Assembly (NCBI GenBank): GCA_900546005.1
Contig: URBJ01000019.1
Location: 1 to 28,804 of the forward strand
DNA length: 28,804 nt
Reading direction: 5' to 3'
Source: an uncultured Alistipes sp.
Lineage (GTDB): Bacteria > Bacteroidota > Bacteroidia > Bacteroidales > Rikenellaceae
Shown here: positions 9,365 through 18,002 of the stretch, in pieces
How the letters are laid out: each line of letters begins with the position of its first letter
Position numbering within the stretch: the first letter of the stretch is position 1
Program-made: the position numbers and the translations under genes
The notes under the pieces: model-generated
Databases searched by the model: none
Seen by the model: the letters and a program-made list of their open reading frames with translations, nothing else
What the model was told of the DNA's origin: nothing

Positions 9365-11209
9365 CTATGCTCTTTTTTTCTCGTTTTTTCCGCGTTTTGG
9401 GAGGCATACTACACGCATCTCACACCTTCGGCAATCGAACTTCAACTCGTATCGATTCGGACCGGTCTCGATAAAAAGGCGCCCCGTATATTTCGGATGC
9501 TTCCGCAGGCACCACCCCAACTCCCGCCTCAGGCAGTAACGCATCCGCATCACCTGCAACCCTTCGAACGATTCCGACAGATCTTCGCCCCGTTCGATCC
9601 GGACGACACCGTGATCCCGATAAAAGCGTTCGGCCAACGAATTGGTTACATTCTCTTCGGCAGCAAGTTCCGACAACGGGAAAGGCACGTCACGGCGTTC
9701 CTCCTTGCGTTGGCGAATCGTATGCCGGGCAACTCGGGCCGTATCCAACCGTTCGACCGCTTCACGTCGCAGGGCATTTATCCGCGCGGCCGGCACAAAA
9801 CGGGGGCGATCCCACCGCACCGTCACTTGTTCGACCTCGTAAATCGTATTTCCCATCTTCGCAACCTGTGTCCGGATACTCTTTTCGGCCTGATCGGCAT
9901 CGCGGGCTTCGTCAAAAGGTCCGGCCGCCATACAAGAAACCGACACCTCCCGATCATCCAACCCAAGCGTTACCCGATCCGGCCCGATCTCAACCGTCAC
10001 CTCAACCGGAATTTTCCGTTCGGTCCGTGCCCGATCCAACTCCAGAACAAAACGCCTGTCATAATTGCGATAGAGCTCCGTTCCTCGTTCGATCCCCTCC
10101 ATACGATTGGGATAGACCCGAGGAGGCTCTACCCGATTCACCGAGGTCCCACTCAGAACACCACTCCGGTTCTTGAAACAGATCCCATCGCCCGGAGCCA
10201 ACCGCGAGGCTTCCGAACAGACCAGATAGTCCCGTCCGACCTGTTCGACCGTTCCGATCCGATCGCCCATCGACTTCGGCGTATCGAACGAAGCTACCGA
10301 CTCCTGCGGATTCATCAAATAGTAGGCCACCGTCCCCCGCGAAAAACTTTTTCGGGGATCGGGTGTAAAGCCAAGCGCCGTCCGCCCCTGAGAGGCACGC
10401 TGCAAATCATCCCGCCTTTCGATCAGCGCATCCAACCGGTTCCGGTAGTAGCCCACGACATTTCGCACGTAATTGATATCCTTTAGCCGACCCTCGATCT
10501 TGAACGACGTCACACCGGCGTCAATCAACGCTTCGAGGTATTCGCCCCGATTCATGTCGCGGACCGAAAGCAGATGTTTTCCTGTCATCAGTCGTTTCCC
10601 CGTCTCATCATACAGATCGAAAGGCAGCCGGCAGGCCTGAAGACAAGCTCCCCGATTTCCGCTGCGGGGCGACATCGACCGGCTCATGTAACACCGCCCG
10701 CTGTACGACACACAAATCGCCCCGTGTACGAAGACTTCGATCTCGGCCTCGGGAACCGCCTGTGCCACAGCCCGGATCTCCTCCAAGGTGGCCGCCCGCT
10801 CCAGATTGATCCGGGTAAAACCGACATCGCTCCAGAATCGGGCCCGTTCGGGCGTCATCGTGAAGATCTGTGTCGACGCATGCAACTCGACCGGAGGCAA
10901 ATCCATCCGCAGAAAAGCCATATCCTGCACGATCAGACCATCCACTCCGGCCCGACAGACATCGTTCGCCAACCGCTCCGCCTCCTTCAATTCCGACTCA
11001 TACAACAGCGTATTCATCGTAGCGAAAACCCGGACTCCGAAACGATGGGCATAGCCGCACAGCCGTTCGATATCCGACAGCGACACACCCGCATCGACAC
11101 GCGCACCGAATCGAGGCGGGCCGACATAGAGCGCATCGGCACCACAATCAATTGCAGCACAACCACATGTGTAATCCTTAACCGGAGCTAATAGTTCGAT
11201 CGCTTTCAT
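9365..11209 (-). CDS. U32-family peptidase, RlhA-like (23S rRNA hydroxylation)
   Basis: Collagenase-like U32 protein of 614 aa. The signature E-V-F-V-H-G-A-I-C...G-R-C-Y-M-S is at about residues 158-176; with C166, C173, C189 and C193 it forms the cysteine set thought to hold an iron-sulfur cluster in RlhA/TrhP-type members. The N terminus (ELLAPVKDY...CGADALYVG) and the long C-terminal half resemble E. coli RlhA (YdcP, about 650 aa), which makes 5-hydroxycytidine at C2501 of 23S rRNA. Hydroxylase activity is therefore more likely than proteolysis. The ATG at 11209 is preferred over a TTG at 11218 that would add three residues. It is followed directly by a methyltransferase gene, suggesting a small RNA-modification operon. 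Family sure, RlhA function probable. Confidence 0.88.
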   Translation of the reverse strand: MKAIELLAPVKDYTCGCAAIDCGADALYVGPPRFGARVDAGVSLSDIERLCGYAHRFGVRVFATMNTLLYESELKEAERLANDVCRAGVDGLIVQDMAFLRMDLPPVELHASTQIFTMTPERARFWSDVGFTRINLERAATLEEIRAVAQAVPEAEIEVFVHGAICVSYSGRCYMSRSMSPRSGNRGACLQACRLPFDLYDETGKRLMTGKHLLSVRDMNRGEYLEALIDAGVTSFKIEGRLKDINYVRNVVGYYRNRLDALIERRDDLQRASQGRTALGFTPDPRKSFSRGTVAYYLMNPQESVASFDTPKSMGDRIGTVEQVGRDYLVCSEASRLAPGDGICFKNRSGVLSGTSVNRVEPPRVYPNRMEGIERGTELYRNYDRRFVLELDRARTERKIPVEVTVEIGPDRVTLGLDDREVSVSCMAAGPFDEARDADQAEKSIRTQVAKMGNTIYEVEQVTVRWDRPRFVPAARINALRREAVERLDTARVARHTIRQRKEERRDVPFPLSELAAEENVTNSLAERFYRDHGVVRIERGEDLSESFEGLQVMRMRYCLRRELGWCLRKHPKYTGRLFIETGPNRYELKFDCRRCEMRVVCLPKRGKNEKKRA

Positions 11210-11236
11210 CCGCAACAAAAAATGCTATCCGACAGA

Positions 11237-11244
11237 CAAAGGTA
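11237..11244 (-). promoter_or_regulatory. -7 box of the U32 gene promoter
   Basis: On the minus strand this reads TACCTTTG, a perfect TAnnTTTG, about 28 nt before the ATG at 11209. No good TTTG was found at the -33 distance, so only the -7 element is claimed. Confidence 0.5.
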
Positions 11245-11300
11245 ATAACTTTTATCAGCCCAACCCTCCTCAAAAACGACAAATGTTTTTACAGTAGGAC

Positions 11301-11333
11301 TTTGGAGTTATTCCTAAAAAAATCATAATTTTG
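11301..11333 (+). promoter_or_regulatory. Bacteroidota-type promoter of the NSS transporter gene
   Basis: TTTG (11301-11304), a 21-bp spacer and TAATTTTG (11326-11333) match the phylum consensus exactly. Transcription would start near 11340, about 25 nt before the ATG at 11365. It lies back to back with the U32 promoter. Confidence 0.75.
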
Positions 11334-11364
11334 TAGCTATATTTTCATACAACAGCATTTCGAG

Positions 11365-12720
11365 ATGGAAAAAAGAGGATCTTTCGGGAGCAGATTCGGC
11401 GCAGTAGCCGCTGTGGGAGGTTCCGTCATCGGGTTGGGCAACATCTGGAGGTTCCCGTATATAGCCGGAGAGAACGGCGGTGCCGTATTTATTCTGATTT
11501 ATCTGTCGATCAGCTTCTTAATATCCATACCGATCATGTTGTCGGAGTTCAGCATCGGTCGTTCGGCCCGACGTAACTCAATGGGAGTGTTCGCCAAGCT
11601 CGCTCCCGGAACCCAATGGAAATGGGTCGGCTACGCCGGAATTCTCACCGCGTTCATCATCCTTTCGTTCTACTGTGTCATCGGAGGCTGGGCTTTCGAA
11701 TTCTTCAAGGAGTCCGTTTTCAACCAGTTCCAAGGCAAGACTCCGGACCAGATCGAAGCTTCGTTCAAAAGCTTCGTCGCATGCGGATGGCGCCCCATCA
11801 TCTGGACTATACTCTTTATCATTGCCTCTACGGCCATCATTTTGGCAGGAGTCCAACAAGGAATCGAACGATATACCAAAATTTTAATGCCTGTACTTTT
11901 CGTCCTGTTGCTCGGTATGGCCATCAACTCACTCACCCTCGAAGGGGCACAAAAAGGAATCACCTTTCTGTTAAAACCCGATTTCTCGAAAGTTACCGGC
12001 TCCACCGTATTGCAAGCGCTCGGCCAATCGTTCTTCTCGATGAGCCTCGGTATGGGAGCCATGATCACATACGGGTCATATCTCCGAAAAGAGGAGAAAA
12101 TGATGAAAGTCGGAGCGTTAGTCGCCCTTTCCGACATCACCGTGGCGATTCTTTCGGGACTCGCCATCTTCCCTGCCGTCTTCTCGTTCGGCATCAATCC
12201 GAGCTCCGGGCCCGATCTCGTCTTTCTGACGCTGCCGAATATTTTCTCTCAAATGTCGGGCGGACACCTGCTGTCAATCGCCTTTTTCTTTCTGCTGTTC
12301 ATCGCCGCCATCACCTCTTCCATATCTCTGTTGGAGGTAATCGTAGCCTACATGACCGAAGAACTGCACATCACCCGCAAGCGCGCCATTGCCTACACCG
12401 CAACAGCCATCTGCATTACTGGTAGCCTGTGTGCGCTTTCGATGATCCCCAACTCCATACTGACAATCGACGGGAAAACACTGTTCGATCTGTGCGACAG
12501 CCTCTCCTCGAATATCTTGATGCCGTTAGGAGCCCTGTTCATCGTTCTCTTCGCCGGATGGATTCTTTCACCCGTCCTGCTGCGGAACGAGATGACCAAC
12601 CACATGCAATACGGAATACGAATCTTCCCGGTCATCCGCTTCATGATCCGTTTTGTGATTCCAGTCGTGATTCTGTTGCTGTTCCTCAATCAGATCGGGC
12701 TTTTCAGTAAATTACCGTAG
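11365..12720 (+). CDS. Neurotransmitter:sodium symporter (NSS/SNF)-family transporter
   Basis: Sodium-coupled transporter of 451 aa with the LeuT fold, in the inner membrane; bacterial members usually carry amino acids. The TM1 signature is clear at residues 15-40 (GGSVIGLGNIWRFPYIAGENGG), including the unwound GNIWRFP segment that lines the sodium and substrate sites. TM3, TM6 (SFFSMSLGMGAMITYGSY, about 215-232) and TM8 (FLLFIAAITSSISLLEV) are also recognisable. The hydrophobic pattern suggests eleven or so membrane helices, as in other short prokaryotic NSS proteins. Substrate is not assignable. It has its own promoter, and its last 9 bp overlap the convergent SpoU methyltransferase gene. 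Confidence 0.92.
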   Translation: MEKRGSFGSRFGAVAAVGGSVIGLGNIWRFPYIAGENGGAVFILIYLSISFLISIPIMLSEFSIGRSARRNSMGVFAKLAPGTQWKWVGYAGILTAFIILSFYCVIGGWAFEFFKESVFNQFQGKTPDQIEASFKSFVACGWRPIIWTILFIIASTAIILAGVQQGIERYTKILMPVLFVLLLGMAINSLTLEGAQKGITFLLKPDFSKVTGSTVLQALGQSFFSMSLGMGAMITYGSYLRKEEKMMKVGALVALSDITVAILSGLAIFPAVFSFGINPSSGPDLVFLTLPNIFSQMSGGHLLSIAFFFLLFIAAITSSISLLEVIVAYMTEELHITRKRAIAYTATAICITGSLCALSMIPNSILTIDGKTLFDLCDSLSSNILMPLGALFIVLFAGWILSPVLLRNEMTNHMQYGIRIFPVIRFMIRFVIPVVILLLFLNQIGLFSKLP

Positions 12721-13461
12721 CCGACGGCGAATTTCGGCCGTGGCAACCGCCGTGGCAACCGCTACATTCAACGATTCGGAGGTCACCGCATGGGCTGGAT
12801 ATGAGGGAATGTACAGTTTCCGCTTCGTTTGCATCGCCACCTCAGGCGAAATGCCCTGCCCTTCGTTGCCCATGACCAAAACGCCCACTTCGGGAAGTTC
12901 CGTTTCATAGATATTATCCCCCTCCAAAAAGGTTCCGTAAACAGGAATCCCTTCGGATGACATACGCTGTAAAAATTTCGGCAACGACACATAATGGACC
13001 CTAACCCGCGTAATCGCTCCCATCGTTGCCTGAACGACTTTGGCATTGAAACAGTCGACCGTAGCCTCCGAGCAGAAAATATCCCGGATGCCGAACCAGT
13101 CGGCCAAGCGGATGATGGTCCCCATGTTTCCCGGATCCTGCACGTCATCCAACGCCAGCACCCAATCTTTCGGATGGAACGTTCCAAGGCCTCCATGCTT
13201 CGGGATCTCCACTACGGCCAACACCTCGGACGGCGTTTTCAGTGAACTGATCCGCTCCATTTCGCGCGGTGCGATCCGCTCCACCGCCACCCCTTGGGGC
13301 AGCTGAAGCCGCTCTCCGCTCACATACACCCGACGCACGTGAAATGCCGAGGCAAGCAATTCATAGACCAACTTCTCCCCCTCCGCAACGAAAACACCTG
13401 CGGCATACCGCTCCTTGCGCGACGAGAGCGAACGGATAAATGATATTTCGGCTTTTGTCAT
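12712..13461 (-). CDS. TrmH/SpoU-family RNA 2'-O-methyltransferase
   Basis: Predicted SAM-dependent rRNA or tRNA ribose methyltransferase of 249 aa with the alpha/beta-knot SPOUT fold. Motif 1 is DVQDPGNMGTIIRLA (106-120, with N112 and R118), motif 2 is VMGNEGQGIS, and motif 3 is SESLNVAVA (228-236). The N terminus (SLSSRKERYAAGVFVAEGEKLVYELL) matches the substrate-binding domain of the RlmB/TsnR-like branch. The ATG at 13461 is chosen; the reading frame continues to 13539, but those codons would cover the -7 box and have no homologous look. Which nucleotide is modified cannot be told. It is divergent from carA and converges with the NSS gene. Confidence 0.9.
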   Translation of the reverse strand: MTKAEISFIRSLSSRKERYAAGVFVAEGEKLVYELLASAFHVRRVYVSGERLQLPQGVAVERIAPREMERISSLKTPSEVLAVVEIPKHGGLGTFHPKDWVLALDDVQDPGNMGTIIRLADWFGIRDIFCSEATVDCFNAKVVQATMGAITRVRVHYVSLPKFLQRMSSEGIPVYGTFLEGDNIYETELPEVGVLVMGNEGQGISPEVAMQTKRKLYIPSYPAHAVTSESLNVAVATAVATAEIRRRLR

Positions 13462-13484
13462 CGTATTCCGGACTTTTATGCAAA

Positions 13485-13514
13485 CAAAGATACGACCTGC
13501 ACCGTAAATCGAAA
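13485..13514 (-). promoter_or_regulatory. Promoter of the SpoU methyltransferase gene
   Basis: On the minus strand the -7 box TATCTTTG (13485-13492) is a full TAnnTTTG match, with a TTTC at 13511-13514 at 18-bp spacing as a one-mismatch -33 element. It sits about 24 nt before the ATG at 13461 and supports that start. Confidence 0.6.
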
Positions 13515-13530
13515 ACTTTTTTTGCAACGA

Positions 13531-13562
13531 TTTGCACAATCGAAAATCTATCCGTACTTTTG
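13531..13562 (+). promoter_or_regulatory. Promoter of carAB
   Basis: TTTG (13531-13534), a 20-bp spacer and TACTTTTG (13555-13562) match the Bacteroidota consensus perfectly. Transcription would start near 13568, leaving a 5' leader of about 65 nt. Confidence 0.8.
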
Positions 13563-13566
13563 CAGC

Positions 13567-13583
13567 TCAGAAACTCTTTCTGA
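13567..13583 (+). other. 5'-terminal hairpin in the carAB leader
   Basis: Perfect 7-bp inverted repeat TCAGAAA/TTTCTGA with a 3-nt loop, at or next to the expected first base of the carAB mRNA. It could stabilise the message or be regulatory; no T-tract follows, so it is not a terminator. Confidence 0.45.
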
Positions 13584-13634
13584 AGTGAAGACAGTTTCAG
13601 CAAGTACTTTGACTATATAACTTACTGATATACG

Positions 13635-14723
13635 ATGTCTGACAAAAAATCCGCCCGTCTCATTCTCGAAGACGGAACCCAATTCCAGGGATACTCATTC
13701 GGGGCAGAAAATCCCGTTTCCGGTGAGGTCGTTTTCAATACGGCGATGACCGGCTATCCCGAAAGCCTTACCGATCCCTCGTACAGCGGTCAAATTTTGG
13801 TTGCTACCTACCCCCTGATCGGAAACTATGGCGTGCCGAAGTTTACTGAAGAAAACGGAATGTACCGCTTTTTCGAAGCGGATCGCATCCACGTACGCGG
13901 TCTGATCATCTCCGACTACTCGTTCGAATACAGCCATTGGAATGCTGTTGAGAGTCTGGGAAAATGGTTGATCGACAATCAGGTGCCCGCCATCTGGGGT
14001 ATCGACACCCGGCAAGTCACCAAAATCATCCGCGAACGAGGTGTCATGCTCGGCAAGATCGTGATCGACGGTCTCCCCGAACCGCCTCAGTTCATCGATC
14101 CGAACAAGGAAAATCTGGTCGCACAGGTGAGCACTCGCGAAGTCATTACCTACGGTGACGGCAAATACACCGTCGTACTGGTCGACTGCGGTTGCAAGTA
14201 CAACATCATCCGCTGCCTGTGCAAGCGTGGGGCAAAAGTAATCCGCGTACCTTGGGACTACGACTTCACACAGATCGATTACGACGGTCTGATGCTCTCG
14301 AACGGTCCGGGCGACCCCCAACAATGTCAGGCGACCATCGCCCACATCAAAAAGGCCATCGCTTTAGGAAAACCGATCTTCGGAATCTGCTTGGGCAACC
14401 AGTTGCTCTCGATCGCTGCCGGAGCCTCCACTTTCAAACTGAAGTACGGACACCGGAGCCACAACCAACCGGCCCTGATGGTCGGTACCGATCGCGCGAT
14501 GATCACCTCACAGAATCACGGTTTCGCCGTAGATACCGCAACGCTCGATCCGGAGTGGGAACCCTACTTCATCAACCTGAATGACGGCACCAGCGAAGGT
14601 ATCCGCCACAAAAGCAAACCTTTCTTCTCCGTACAGTTTCACCCCGAAGCGTCGGGCGGTCCGGTGGATACCGAATTCCTGTTCGACGACTTCATCCAAA
14701 ACATCGAAAAATGCACACGATAG
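13635..14723 (+). CDS. carA: Carbamoyl-phosphate synthase, small (glutaminase) subunit
   Basis: Hydrolyses glutamine and passes ammonia to CarB for carbamoyl phosphate, the precursor of pyrimidines and arginine; cytoplasmic. Length is 362 aa (E. coli 382). The N-terminal CPSase small domain (LEDGTQFQGYSFGA...GEVVFNTAMTGYPE) is followed by a class I glutamine amidotransferase domain with nucleophile C252 in GICLGNQ and the H336/E338 pair in FHPEA, so the triad is complete. It overlaps carB by 13 bp, the carB ATG lying inside the end of carA, which suggests translational coupling. It is driven by a consensus promoter and followed by no internal terminator. Confidence 0.97.
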   Translation: MSDKKSARLILEDGTQFQGYSFGAENPVSGEVVFNTAMTGYPESLTDPSYSGQILVATYPLIGNYGVPKFTEENGMYRFFEADRIHVRGLIISDYSFEYSHWNAVESLGKWLIDNQVPAIWGIDTRQVTKIIRERGVMLGKIVIDGLPEPPQFIDPNKENLVAQVSTREVITYGDGKYTVVLVDCGCKYNIIRCLCKRGAKVIRVPWDYDFTQIDYDGLMLSNGPGDPQQCQATIAHIKKAIALGKPIFGICLGNQLLSIAAGASTFKLKYGHRSHNQPALMVGTDRAMITSQNHGFAVDTATLDPEWEPYFINLNDGTSEGIRHKSKPFFSVQFHPEASGGPVDTEFLFDDFIQNIEKCTR

Positions 14724-17700
14724 ACAAAATAGAGAAAGTGGTCCTGCTGGGTTCGGGAGCACTCAAGATCGGAGAGGCCGGAGAGTTCGACTATTCGGGT
14801 TCGCAAGCGCTCAAGGCCCTGAAAGAGGAGGGAATCTACACCGTTCTGATCAATCCGAACATTGCCACGATACAGACATCGGAAAACATTGCGGACAAGG
14901 TCTACTTCCTGCCCGTAACGCCGGAATACGTAACGAAAGTGATCGAAAAAGAGCGTCCGCAGGGCATCCTGTTGGCCTTCGGTGGACAGACCGCACTGAA
15001 CTGCGGCGTCCAACTGTATCGCAGCGGCGTTCTTGAAAAGTATAACGTACAGGTTCTCGGAACTCCGGTTCAGGCCATCATCGACACCGAAGACCGCGAA
15101 AAGTTTGTCGAGAAACTGGACGAAATCAACGTCAAAACAATCAAAAGCGAGGCCGTAACGAGTGTGGCCGAAGCCAAACGTGTGGCTCACGAGTTGGGCT
15201 ATCCGATCATCATCCGGGCCGCCTATACACTCGGAGGACTCGGTTCGGGATTCTGCGACAACGACGAAGAGCTGGACGCACTGGCCAACAAGGCCTTCTC
15301 CTACTCGCCGCAGATTCTGGTCGAAAAGTCGTTGAAAGGGTGGAAAGAGGTGGAATATGAGGTGGTCCGCGACCGGTACGACAACTGCATCACGGTCTGC
15401 AACATGGAGAACTTCGACCCACTGGGCATCCACACCGGAGAGAGTATCGTAGTCGCCCCCTCGCAAACGCTGTCGAACTCGGAGTACCACAAACTGCGCC
15501 GGCTGGCCATCAAGATCATCCGCCACATCGGAGTGATCGGCGAGTGTAACGTGCAGTATGCCCTCGATCCCGAATCGGAAGATTATCGGGTGATCGAAGT
15601 CAATGCCCGACTGAGCCGTTCTTCGGCCTTGGCCTCAAAAGCAACGGGGTACCCGTTGGCTTTCATCGCCGCAAAATTAGGATTGGGATACGGACTCCAC
15701 GAGCTGAAAAACAACGTCACGAAGAGCACGACGGCCTGCTTCGAACCGGCGCTTGACTATATCGTCTGCAAAATTCCCCGCTGGGACCTCGGAAAATTCA
15801 AAGGCGTTTCGCGGGAACTGGGCTCGAGCATGAAATCGGTCGGCGAGGTGATGGCAATCGGCCGCAACTTCGAGGAGGTGATCCAGAAGGGATTGCGTAT
15901 GATCGGACAAGGCATGCACGGCTTTGTTGCCAACAAGGAGTTCGAGGTCGAGGACATCGATGCCGCACTGAGCCACCCGACCGACAAGCGGATCTTCGTC
16001 ATCGCACACGCACTCAAGAACGGTTACTCCGTATCGCGCATCCATGAGCTGACCCGCATCGACTGCTGGTTTATCGAAAAGCTCGAAAACATCATCCGAA
16101 TCGAAAACGAACTGGAGCAATATAACAACATCACGCAGGTTCCCGACACGCTACTTTTGGAGGCCAAACAACGGGGCTTCTCCGACTTCCAGCTGGCCCG
16201 GACCGTATCGAAAAGCTCGGCAAAGAACATCGAGCGCGACATGCTGGACATCCGCAAGTACAGGAAACTACGCGGAATCACCCCGTACGTCAAACAGATC
16301 GACACGCTGGCCGCCGAATATCCGGCCATGACCAACTACCTCTACGTTACGTACAACGGGTGTGCCCACGACATCGACTTCCCGCGCGACAACCGCTCGG
16401 TAATCGTACTCGGATCGGGAGCCTACCGAATCGGAAGTTCGGTGGAGTTCGACTGGTGTAGCGTCAGTGCGCTGAACACGATCCGTCAACAGGGGTTGCG
16501 TTCGGTCATGATCAACTACAATCCCGAAACCGTATCAACGGACTACGACACCTGCGACCGGCTCTACTTCGATGAGCTGACGCTCGAACGGGTACTCGAC
16601 ATCACCGATCTGGAGCAGCCCAAAGGGGTTATCGTATCGACCGGAGGCCAGATTCCGAACAACTTGGCCCTGCGGCTCCAGAACGAACACGTACCGATCC
16701 TCGGAACATCGGCCACCGACATCGACCATGCGGAAGACCGGCACAAGTTTTCGGCCATGCTCGACGAAATCGGCGTAGACCAGCCCCGCTGGCGTGAGTT
16801 GACCACGATGGACGACATCTACCGGTTCGTCGACGAGGTGGGCTTCCCGGTATTGATCCGGCCTTCGTACGTGCTTTCGGGCGCAGCAATGAATGTCGTT
16901 TCGAACCGCGAAGAGCTCGAACACTTCCTCACCCTCGCTACCAACGTATCGAAACAGTATCCGGTCGTGGTTACGGAGTTCATCGAACACGCCAAAGAGA
17001 TCGAGATCGATGCCGTGGCCCGCAACGGCGAAGTGCTGATCTATGCGATCTCGGAACACGTCGAGTTTGCCGGTGTACACTCGGGCGATGCGACGATGGT
17101 ATTCCCGCCGCAGAAGATGTACGTCGAAACCATGCGCCGCATCAAGATCATCGCTCGCGAAGTAGCCCGCATGCTGAAGATCTCGGGTCCTTTCAACATG
17201 CAGTTGATGGCCAAGAACAACGACATCAAGGTGATCGAATGTAACCTGCGAGCCTCGAGAAGTTTCCCGTTCGTATCGAAAGTTCTGAAAGTAAACTTCA
17301 TAGACATAGCCACCAAGGTCATGTTGGGTGTAGAGCCCGATGTGCCGCACAAGTCGGCCTTCGAACTCGACTACGTCGGCATCAAGGCTCCGCAATTCTC
17401 CTTCTCACGGCTCCAGAAAGCCGACCCCGTATTGGGCGTGGAGATGGCTTCGACCGGAGAGGTCGGATGTCTCGGCGAAGACTTCCATGAAGCCATTCTG
17501 AAGGCGATGATGTCGGTGGGCTATGCGATTCCGAAAAAGAACATCCTGCTCTCGACCGGAGATTCGCGTTCGAAGATGGATATGCTCTCGGCCGCCAAAG
17601 CGTTGCAAGAGAAGGGCTACAACATCTTTGCGACCCGGGGTACAGCTGCGTTTCTCGAGACCAATGGGGTGCATGCAACGGTACTTCACTGGCCCGACCA

Positions 17701-17935
17701 ACCCGAACAGCCCAATACGTTGACCTATATCAAGGAGAAAAAGATCGACCTGATCGTCAACATTCCGAAGAATCTGTCGAAAGACGAGTTGAACAACGAC
17801 TATACGATCCGACGCAGTGCGATCGACTTCAACATTCCGTTGATCACCAATGCCCGGTTGGCCAGCGCATTCATCACGGCATTTTGCCGCATGAAGCCGG
17901 AAGACATCAAGATCAAGAGCTGGAACGAGTATTAG
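14711..17935 (+). CDS. carB: Carbamoyl-phosphate synthase, large subunit
   Basis: Makes carbamoyl phosphate from bicarbonate, ammonia and two ATP, in complex with CarA. At 1074 aa it has the full family length. The internal duplication is plain: each half opens with a related motif (GSGALKIGEAGEFDYSGSQA near residue 14 and GSGAYRIGSSVEFDWCSVSA near 568) and holds an ATP-grasp domain (carboxyphosphate, then carbamoyl phosphate synthesis). The last 130 residues (from about 944) form the MGS-like domain (SKMDMLSAAKALQEKGYNIFAT, RGTAAFLETNG), which binds allosteric effectors such as UMP or ornithine in other bacteria. Nothing is missing. A terminator hairpin follows 24 bp after the stop. Confidence 0.97.
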   Translation: MHTIDKIEKVVLLGSGALKIGEAGEFDYSGSQALKALKEEGIYTVLINPNIATIQTSENIADKVYFLPVTPEYVTKVIEKERPQGILLAFGGQTALNCGVQLYRSGVLEKYNVQVLGTPVQAIIDTEDREKFVEKLDEINVKTIKSEAVTSVAEAKRVAHELGYPIIIRAAYTLGGLGSGFCDNDEELDALANKAFSYSPQILVEKSLKGWKEVEYEVVRDRYDNCITVCNMENFDPLGIHTGESIVVAPSQTLSNSEYHKLRRLAIKIIRHIGVIGECNVQYALDPESEDYRVIEVNARLSRSSALASKATGYPLAFIAAKLGLGYGLHELKNNVTKSTTACFEPALDYIVCKIPRWDLGKFKGVSRELGSSMKSVGEVMAIGRNFEEVIQKGLRMIGQGMHGFVANKEFEVEDIDAALSHPTDKRIFVIAHALKNGYSVSRIHELTRIDCWFIEKLENIIRIENELEQYNNITQVPDTLLLEAKQRGFSDFQLARTVSKSSAKNIERDMLDIRKYRKLRGITPYVKQIDTLAAEYPAMTNYLYVTYNGCAHDIDFPRDNRSVIVLGSGAYRIGSSVEFDWCSVSALNTIRQQGLRSVMINYNPETVSTDYDTCDRLYFDELTLERVLDITDLEQPKGVIVSTGGQIPNNLALRLQNEHVPILGTSATDIDHAEDRHKFSAMLDEIGVDQPRWRELTTMDDIYRFVDEVGFPVLIRPSYVLSGAAMNVVSNREELEHFLTLATNVSKQYPVVVTEFIEHAKEIEIDAVARNGEVLIYAISEHVEFAGVHSGDATMVFPPQKMYVETMRRIKIIAREVARMLKISGPFNMQLMAKNNDIKVIECNLRASRSFPFVSKVLKVNFIDIATKVMLGVEPDVPHKSAFELDYVGIKAPQFSFSRLQKADPVLGVEMASTGEVGCLGEDFHEAILKAMMSVGYAIPKKNILLSTGDSRSKMDMLSAAKALQEKGYNIFATRGTAAFLETNGVHATVLHWPDQPEQPNTLTYIKEKKIDLIVNIPKNLSKDELNNDYTIRRSAIDFNIPLITNARLASAFITAFCRMKPEDIKIKSWNEY

Positions 17936-17959
17936 TCTTTTCTCCTGACGAAACGTTCA

Positions 17960-18000
17960 GTTACGCCATAAAATGCTTAATTTTATGGCGTAACTTTTTA
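17960..18000 (+). terminator. Rho-independent terminator after carB
   Basis: Perfect 14-bp inverted repeat (17960-17973 with 17981-17994), 7-nt loop, followed by a T-rich stretch. It closes carAB. The ATG of the next gene is only 8 nt past the stem, so the hairpin could also affect that gene's translation. Confidence 0.85.
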
Positions 18001-18002
18001 TT

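Noticed and set aside
8667..10486. Long plus-strand open frames (290 and 329 codons) opposite the methyltransferase and U32 genes
   Set aside because: They are antisense shadows of well-supported genes; their translations are rich in Arg, Pro, His and Ser with no recognisable domain.
13601..13612. Second promoter-like TACTTTG just before carA
   Set aside because: The spacing inside the box is one base short of TAnnTTTG, and a perfect promoter lies upstream.
14639..17395. Minus-strand frames of 295 and 286 codons opposite carB
   Set aside because: carB is full-length and conserved; the antisense products look like composition artefacts rich in Val, Asp, Arg and Phe.
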